NCBI GenBank assembly: GCA_002408445.1 | Contig: DHSK01000135.1 | Coordinates: 4,323 to 11,396, forward strand | DNA: 7,074 nucleotides | Reading direction: 5' to 3' | Source: Syntrophomonas sp. UBA5288 | GTDB taxonomy: Bacteria > Bacillota > Syntrophomonadia > Syntrophomonadales > Syntrophomonadaceae | Shown: positions 5,037 to 7,074 of the stretch, piece after piece | Position numbering within the stretch: the first letter of the stretch is position 1 | Layout: the number at the start of each line of letters is the position of its first letter | The notes under the pieces: generated by a model | What the model saw: the letters and a program-made list of their open reading frames with translations, nothing else | Told to the model about the DNA's origin: nothing | The model's database searches: none | Translations under genes and position numbers: made by a program

Positions 5037-6926
5037 GTGGATCTACGAGATCTTATCGACCTCGATTTTTTACAGACTTTTCAGGACAATTTTGCTTTAT
5101 GTGTAGGTGTGGGCGCATTAGCCGAGGACAGCAGGGGTAATGCGCTGACGAAACCCAGTTCTTTTTCAAATTTTTGCAGCAATATGATACGAGGCATGGA
5201 TAAGGGAGAACGGCGCTGTGAAAAATGTGATTTGATTGGCGGCGAAGAAGCCGCCCGAACCGGAAAACCGGTAGTATACCAATGCCATGCCGGGTTAGTC
5301 GATTTCGTTGCTCCTATCATGCTGGAAGGCCGGCAAATAGGGGCAATATTTGGAGGGCAGATTCTGACTGAACCACCTGATGAGCAGCAGTCTCGCCAAA
5401 TTGCTGCAGAAATTGGCATCGACCCTGATGAATTTGTAAAAGAGATCCAAAAAATACCCATTATGCCTATCGAAAATGTTCAAGCTGCCGCTAATGTTCT
5501 CTCCTCCGTAGCGGATACCTTTTCTAAAATGGCTTACCAACAATTGAAATTACAAGAACGGAACCGGGAACTGGTGCTGGCTAACAACCGTCTAAACAAT
5601 ATTTTTAAGACCATGTCAGATGGTGTTTTGATTATTGATAATGAAGGAACCGTAACCAATACCAATAAGATTTCCGAACATATTTTTGGTAAATCAAGTT
5701 CCGAATTGATTAATCAATCGATAAAGAACCTCGTCGGCGATAAAGCGCCCTGTGTTGAAAAATTATTGGGACAGCAGAAATCCTATAATGATATTGAGGT
5801 CCTGGTTGACGGCAGTATTGGACGTATTCACTGCCTATCCTCAGGCACCCCCATACTAGATGATCAAGGAGCAGCTGCCGGCGGTGTTATTATCCTCCGG
5901 CCCATGGAAAAGATACAAAAATTGATAAACCGTTTTAGCGGGGCTCAAGCCACTTTTAAGTTCGATAATATTATCGGCCAGAGTCCGGCTTTATTAAAAA
6001 CTATACATTTAGCTTCTCTGGCGGCACGCGGCAAAGCCAATATTTTACTGGAAGGTGAAAGTGGCACCGGAAAAGAAGTCTTCGCTCAAGCTATTCATAA
6101 CGAAAGCCCGCGCCGCAACGGCCCTTTTATAGCGGTAAATTGTGGTGCCATTCCCCGGGAATTAATCGGCAGTGAATTATTCGGATATGCCGAGGGAGCT
6201 TTTACCGGGGCTAAACGGGGCGGCAGGCCAGGCAAGTTTGAAATGGCTTCCGGAGGAACTCTTTTTTTGGATGAAATAGGCGATATGCCCTTGGAGCAAC
6301 AGGTAGCTTTGCTAAGAGTTATACAGGATCGCAGCCTCACGCGGATTGGTGATGACAAGGTTATTGAAGTTGATGTCAGGATAATCTGCGCCACTAATAA
6401 AAGCCTGGATGAGGAAGTGGAAAAAGGCCGTTTTCGTGAGGACCTATATTACCGTCTGAATGTTGTACCTATTAAAATACCGCCCTTGCGGGAACGCAGG
6501 GAAGATGTTCCCCTGCTTTTTGATTATATGCTCAAAACCCTAAACCAGGAGGTAAACAGCAAAATTAAATATGTTGATCCTGAGGTAATACGGCTGCTAA
6601 AAGAATACGATTGGCCTGGAAATGTTAGAGAATTGCAAAATGTCGTGGAAAGAATACTTAATATTAATAATGACGATGTAGTTAAAGCGGAGCATCTACC
6701 GTCATTAAAAGGTTTTCACCACGACAAAAAGGCTGAATTTTCTCCTCCGCCCTCAACAAATAATGAAAGAAAAAAAATCAAACAGCTTCTAAAGGAGCAG
6801 GAAAGCGAGCAAATTACAGCCCTTCTCGACCAGTATGGAGGCAATATAAGCCGGGTGGCCCGGGAGATGAATATATCCCGCACCACTCTGTACAAAAAAA
6901 TGCAAAAATATAATATCAGCAACTAA
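5037..6926 (+). CDS. Sigma-54-dependent activator: PocR sensor, PAS, AAA+ and Fis-type HTH
   Basis: This is an enhancer-binding protein that uses ATP to open sigma-54 RNA polymerase promoters. From the GTG there are 629 residues. A PocR-type sensory domain (about 2-160) carries Cys47, RRCEKCD (Cys61, Cys64) and YQCHAGL (Cys83), and GAIFGGQIL. PocR domains are thought to bind small hydrocarbon-type ligands such as diols. A helical linker (about 165-187) leads to a PAS domain (about 188-292). The AAA+ module (about 308-545) is intact: Walker A GESGTGKE (340-347), the sigma-54 loop GAFTGA (387-392), Walker B TLFLDEIGD (408-416), FREDLYYRL (466-474) and WPGNVREL (526-533). The Fis-type helix-turn-helix is at about 592-625. 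An in-frame ATG at 4998 would add 13 residues. It faces a dehydrogenase with a sigma-54 promoter, its likely target. No receiver domain is present, so the signal is probably a ligand rather than phosphorylation. Confidence 0.95.
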   Translation: MDLRDLIDLDFLQTFQDNFALCVGVGALAEDSRGNALTKPSSFSNFCSNMIRGMDKGERRCEKCDLIGGEEAARTGKPVVYQCHAGLVDFVAPIMLEGRQIGAIFGGQILTEPPDEQQSRQIAAEIGIDPDEFVKEIQKIPIMPIENVQAAANVLSSVADTFSKMAYQQLKLQERNRELVLANNRLNNIFKTMSDGVLIIDNEGTVTNTNKISEHIFGKSSSELINQSIKNLVGDKAPCVEKLLGQQKSYNDIEVLVDGSIGRIHCLSSGTPILDDQGAAAGGVIILRPMEKIQKLINRFSGAQATFKFDNIIGQSPALLKTIHLASLAARGKANILLEGESGTGKEVFAQAIHNESPRRNGPFIAVNCGAIPRELIGSELFGYAEGAFTGAKRGGRPGKFEMASGGTLFLDEIGDMPLEQQVALLRVIQDRSLTRIGDDKVIEVDVRIICATNKSLDEEVEKGRFREDLYYRLNVVPIKIPPLRERREDVPLLFDYMLKTLNQEVNSKIKYVDPEVIRLLKEYDWPGNVRELQNVVERILNINNDDVVKAEHLPSLKGFHHDKKAEFSPPPSTNNERKKIKQLLKEQESEQITALLDQYGGNISRVAREMNISRTTLYKKMQKYNISN

Positions 6927-7027
6927 TCTCCTCTCTGAATCACCAGATCGCATTCCGGTGTACAGCCGCCACCCAGCAACTGCAGTAAATTGTTGTTAAC
7001 GGATGCTCAACAAGGAAGGTGAAAGTC

Positions 7028-7074
7028 GTGGATCTTAGAGACCTTATTGACCTTAGCTTTTTACAGGAGTTTCA
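7028..7074 (+). CDS. Second PocR-type regulator, N-terminus only (cut by window end)
   Basis: Fifteen codons are visible, reading VDLRDLIDLSFLQEF from the GTG (initiator Met in the protein). This is 13 of 15 identical to the start of the neighbouring activator (VDLRDLIDLDFLQTF). The same AAGGAAGGTGAAA ribosome binding context precedes it. It begins 101 bases after that gene's stop codon on the same strand, with no convincing terminator between, so the two may be co-transcribed. Only the first part of a PocR domain is present; whether the rest is a sigma-54 activator or another PocR architecture cannot be seen. Confidence 0.75.
   Translation, partial: MDLRDLIDLSFLQEF

Noticed and set aside
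6927..7027. Terminator between the two PocR-type genes (CACC/GGTG hairpin near 6941-6960)
   Set aside because: The stem is only four bases with no T-run; there is no support for termination here.

Overview
The window looks like chromosome from an anaerobic, spore-former-type Firmicute (Clostridia or Negativicutes). The signs are AT-rich intergenic DNA with consensus sigma-A promoters, strong purine-rich ribosome binding sites paired with frequent GTG/TTG starts, intrinsic terminators, a manganese riboswitch, and a PocR-type sigma-54 activator of a kind common in anaerobic Firmicutes. No species marker (rRNA, ribosomal protein) is present, so the placement is an inference.

Left part (1-2169): a single-gene electron-transfer-flavoprotein alpha unit (etfA, minus strand) has its own promoter and terminator and no etfB beside it. 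It is divergent from a MarR-family regulator (plus strand). The 389-base gap between them holds both promoters and inverted repeats that could be operators. After marR comes an AT-rich nest of inverted repeats where marR and dedA converge.

Middle (2170-3488): a DedA-family membrane protein (minus strand) is preceded by a well-formed yybP-ykoY (Mn2+) riboswitch. The predicted transcription start lies exactly at the P1 helix, and the 3' half of P1 is shared with an intrinsic terminator, the architecture of a transcriptional ON switch. Divergent from this leader is a small unrecognised 72-residue protein, followed by a strong hairpin terminator that also closes the next gene.

Right part (3489-7074): a zinc-dependent medium-chain dehydrogenase of the butanediol/sorbitol dehydrogenase type (minus strand) has a near-consensus sigma-54 promoter. 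Divergent from it is a PocR-PAS-AAA+-Fis sigma-54 activator (plus strand), the obvious candidate for activating the dehydrogenase. The shared intergenic region also holds an 85-base perfect palindromic element and several smaller repeats. About 100 bases after the activator, a second paralogous activator begins with the same N-terminus and the same ribosome binding site, and runs off the window.

The strongest points for follow-up are the Mn2+ riboswitch-DedA pairing, the sigma-54 promoter/activator pair with its duplicated activator, the orphan EtfA, and the palindromic element. I see no CRISPR array, tRNA, rRNA, phage gene or transposase gene.
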